Below are positions 5,144 through 6,871 of a stretch of 6,871 nucleotides of DNA, piece after piece. The notes under the pieces were generated by a model. It ran no database searches, was not told the origin of the DNA, and saw only the letters and a program-made list of their open reading frames with translations. The first letter of the stretch is position 1. Each line of letters opens with the position of its first letter. A program made the translations under genes and the position numbers. Source of the stretch: JAYODZ01 sp965662735 (GTDB lineage Bacteria > Pseudomonadota > Alphaproteobacteria > RS24). The DNA is taken from the NCBI GenBank assembly GCA_965662735.1, contig CBFIIU010000030.1, positions 1 to 6,871 of the forward strand, written 5' to 3'.

Positions 5144-5791
5144 TTAGGCAAGCTCAAAAATTTCGTCTAACCGATAAACGCTCTCGCCGTGACGCGACTG
5201 CGTCGCATCTGCAGCCATTTTTTGGGCCACCAGCTCGCCAGCTATCGGGCGATATGCGCGCAAAAATGGCAGGCGCGTGATCCATGGTAGAATGCGCGCG
5301 GCCATTTCTTCACCAGGCCGATGATGATCGCGCGCGCCCAAAAGAAGCGAGGGTTGAAAAATTGTCAGCCGCTCAAACTGCAAGGCGCGCACGCGCTCCT
5401 CCAACTCGCCTTTCATTTGCAAATAAGGAGAGCGCGACGTCGGATGAGCACCACTAGACGACACCAAACAAAAATGCGGCACGCCCTTTTGGCGGGCGCG
5501 CTGCGCCACTGCGAATTGATAGTCAACATCGACAATTTTCTGAGCTGCGAGGGAGCCGGCGCGCCGACGCGTTGTGCCAAGGCAGGAAAACACGACATCG
5601 CCACCGATCACCGCATCAGCGGCGTCGAGATGGTCGAAATCAATCACATGGTTGCGTGTGCCCTCAACCTCCAAAGGACGTCGTGTCAGCGTTGTCGGCG
5701 CGTCATAAGCCGGATGCGCCACAAGGCAGTCGACGAGTGCTCGCCCAATCAGACCTGTGGCTCCAATGACCACCGAACGAAGCTGTGACAT
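5144..5791 (-). CDS. Rossmann-fold NAD(P)-binding protein, atypical SDR (HTATIP2/TIP30-like)
   Basis: The 215-residue soluble protein has an N-terminal beta strand running into the dinucleotide motif GATGLIG (10-16). FSCLGTTRRRAGS follows (68-80, cf. the CLGTT..AGS segment of the family), then VDVDY (87-91), SSSGAH (111-116) and YLQMK (123-127), which matches the SDR YxxxK pattern. FQPSLLLGAR (145-154) is the usual segment after it. This places it among short atypical SDRs close to bacterial oxidoreductases related to human HTATIP2; the substrate is unknown. The start at 5791 is well supported: AAGGAG lies 6 nt upstream. It is divergent from the DUF1330 gene (93 bp apart) and convergent with the transporter. 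Confidence 0.87.
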   Translation of the reverse strand: MSQLRSVVIGATGLIGRALVDCLVAHPAYDAPTTLTRRPLEVEGTRNHVIDFDHLDAADAVIGGDVVFSCLGTTRRRAGSLAAQKIVDVDYQFAVAQRARQKGVPHFCLVSSSGAHPTSRSPYLQMKGELEERVRALQFERLTIFQPSLLLGARDHHRPGEEMAARILPWITRLPFLRAYRPIAGELVAQKMAADATQSRHGESVYRLDEIFELA

Positions 5792-5824
5792 TTAACTCTC
5801 CTTTTTAATGCGGGCAGCGCGATA

Positions 5825-5840
5825 CAATTTGCCTTAATTG
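5825..5840. promoter_or_regulatory. Inverted repeat CAATT-TGCCTT-AATTG in a divergent promoter region
   Basis: Five-base perfect arms are separated by 6 nt, in the 93-bp gap between the divergent NAD(P)-binding gene and the DUF1330 gene. Spacing of arm centres is about one DNA turn, as for a dimeric regulator. On the plus strand TTGCCT (5829-5834) and TAGTGT (5853-5858), 18 bp apart, make a weak promoter candidate for the DUF1330 gene that would overlap this element. Confidence 0.25.
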
Positions 5841-5884
5841 CGCGCGGCGGGCTAGTGTTCACTGCAGGGACAGGAGAATGCGCG

Positions 5885-6292
5885 ATGAATGTAACCAATG
5901 AGATCTACCCGAACAAAGATCAACTGGCCGGATTTTCGGAAGCGCCGGAAGAAGGCCCCATCTTTATGGTCAATATGTTGAAGTTTAGGGAGACCGCTTC
6001 TTACCAAGACCCCGCAGAAAATTCGATCAGTGGCGCCGAAGCCTATGGGCGTTATGCGGATGCCGTCTCGGACCTAATTCAAGAATTTGGCGGACAAATT
6101 ATATTTTCGGGCAAAGTCTCTCGGCTTGCCATTGGAACCGTCGATGAGCTGTGGGATAGTATCGCGATTGCTCAATATCCGTCCCGGCGCGCCATGTGGG
6201 ACATGACCACATCGCCAGGCTACCAAGCCATCGCCCACCACCGCAGTGCTGGATTGGCCGGCCAGCTTAATATTGAAACGCTTGCGCTTTAG
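5885..6292 (+). CDS. DUF1330 domain-containing protein
   Basis: The 135-residue soluble protein has no signal peptide. It has the expected DUF1330 pattern: a short lead, GPIFMVNMLKFR (24-35), a helix containing EAYGRYADAV, GGQIIFSGKV, then the C-terminal YPSRRAMWDMTTSPGYQA followed by IAHHRSAGL. The family adopts a ferredoxin-like (dimeric alpha-beta barrel) fold and has no agreed function. The start is ATG 5885, with AGGAGA 7 nt upstream; an in-frame GTG at 5855 would put that site inside the gene. Only 34 bp separate it from the oxidoreductase downstream on the same strand, so the two are probably co-transcribed. That suggests, but does not show, a shared small-molecule substrate. Confidence 0.88.
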   Translation: MNVTNEIYPNKDQLAGFSEAPEEGPIFMVNMLKFRETASYQDPAENSISGAEAYGRYADAVSDLIQEFGGQIIFSGKVSRLAIGTVDELWDSIAIAQYPSRRAMWDMTTSPGYQAIAHHRSAGLAGQLNIETLAL

Positions 6293-6326
6293 GCGCGGGC
6301 GCCCTGTTTAGTTAGAGGAAAACAAA

Positions 6327-6871
6327 ATGTCTCAGTTTCAGCAGATCTTATCAACCATACACAGCAATGGCACGTTAGAGCTAGCCATGACGGCGACGGA
6401 TATGCCAACGCCAAAAGCCCATGAGGTGGTTGTGCGCATCGATGCGGCGCCGATCAACCCTTCCGATATGTGGCCTCTATTTGGGCCGGCAAACCTGGCT
6501 GAGGCTCAATATGATGCCGATCGGCACTGCCTCACCGCGCCGATTGCACAAGCCCATATGCCGATGGTGCAGGCGCGTCTCGATCAAACCCTGCCCGTGG
6601 GCAATGAGGGGGCTGGGGTGGTGGTTGCCGCCGGCGCCGATGCTCAAGAGCTGATGGGGAAACTGGTCTCGATTATGCCGCGGGCGAGCTTCGCGCAATA
6701 TGCCTGTGTCCCTGCGTTGACCTGCCTTGCCCATAAAGAAGGCACCTCCGCCGCCGACGCGGCCTCGGCCTTTGTAAACCCGCTCACGGCTCTCGCCTTT
6801 TTGGAAACGATGCGCCAAGAAGGGCACCATGCGATTATTCACACTGCGGCCGCCTCGAATTTGGGGCAAAT
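6327..6871 (+). CDS. MDR-superfamily (zinc-less alcohol dehydrogenase/quinone reductase-like) oxidoreductase, cut by window edge
   Basis: The open frame from ATG 6327 continues past the right edge; 181 residues are visible. AGAGGAA lies 6 nt upstream of the start. The N-terminal GroES-like catalytic domain shows HEVVVRIDAAPINPSD (32-47) and VGNEGAGVVVAAG (91-103). SAFVNPLTALAFLETMRQEG (147-166) follows, and the nucleotide-binding fold opens with HTAAASNLGQ (172-181). Zinc alcohol dehydrogenases have a Cys ligand near the NPSD position and a His in GHEGAG. Here these are Ser/Asp and Asn, so a catalytic zinc is unlikely and the protein resembles the quinone-reductase branch. NAD(P)H dependence is expected from the fold; the substrate is unknown. 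It is likely in an operon with the DUF1330 gene. Confidence 0.87.
   Translation, partial: MSQFQQILSTIHSNGTLELAMTATDMPTPKAHEVVVRIDAAPINPSDMWPLFGPANLAEAQYDADRHCLTAPIAQAHMPMVQARLDQTLPVGNEGAGVVVAAGADAQELMGKLVSIMPRASFAQYACVPALTCLAHKEGTSAADAASAFVNPLTALAFLETMRQEGHHAIIHTAAASNLGQ

Noticed and set aside
5321..5788. 155-residue plus-strand frame
   Set aside because: It lies antisense to the SDR-like gene, which has Rossmann and YxxxK motifs and a perfect ribosome binding site.
6477..6869. 130-residue minus-strand frame at the right edge
   Set aside because: It is antisense to the MDR oxidoreductase, which has family motifs and a ribosome binding site; the minus-strand translation is low-complexity and Arg/Gly-rich.

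Overview
The window reads as an ordinary chromosomal stretch of a Gram-negative bacterium of moderate GC content. An alphaproteobacterium is most likely. The main evidence is the LptD-type protein: a CxxC pair sits just before its beta-barrel, in a TACxxCxxGDPQW context, and there is a single Cys near the C-terminus in a YRDEC context, which I recall from alphaproteobacterial LptD. An outer-membrane MipA/OmpV protein and a WecA-type lipid-carrier transferase fit the same envelope type. The taxonomic call is inference from remembered family features, not from a search.

Layout. At the left edge, on the minus strand, is the N-terminal part of a MipA/OmpV outer-membrane protein (1-485). A 226-bp divergent intergenic region follows, holding a perfect 13-bp palindrome (554-566), a set of three mutually pairing arms (601-628) and a strong ribosome binding site (671-677). 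That site is matched to a 15-codon ORF rather than to the next large gene. On the plus strand come a WecA-family glycosyl-1-phosphate transferase (712-1806), a 243-bp gap containing a degenerate 17-bp tandem repeat (1966-2033), and lptD (2050-4236). A 24-bp tandem repeat straddles the lptD stop codon and runs into a terminator-like hairpin. On the minus strand a small stand-alone NIF3/YqfO-type domain protein (4302-4637) is divergent from an EmrE-type small multidrug resistance transporter (4727-5065). A hairpin separates the transporter from a convergent minus-strand Rossmann-fold NAD(P)-binding protein (5144-5791). That gene is in turn divergent from a plus-strand pair: a DUF1330 protein (5885-6292) and a zinc-less MDR-superfamily oxidoreductase that runs off the right edge (6327-6871).

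How the genes fit together. The left half has an envelope theme: an outer-membrane protein, an initiating sugar-phosphate transferase for lipid-linked glycans, and the terminal LPS-insertion porin. The 226- and 243-bp gaps suggest separate transcription units rather than one operon. The right half is accessory housekeeping: drug efflux, two oxidoreductases, a DUF1330 protein and a NIF3-like domain. Only DUF1330-MDR (34-bp gap, same strand) looks like an operon.

I found no mobile element, CRISPR array, tRNA or rRNA, and no convincing undescribed multi-gene system. The points that merit a second look are local: the misplaced ribosome binding site and AAATTTT heptamer at the WecA-family start, the tandem repeats flanking both ends of lptD, the alternative-hairpin leader, and the apparent separation of lptD from its usual neighbours.
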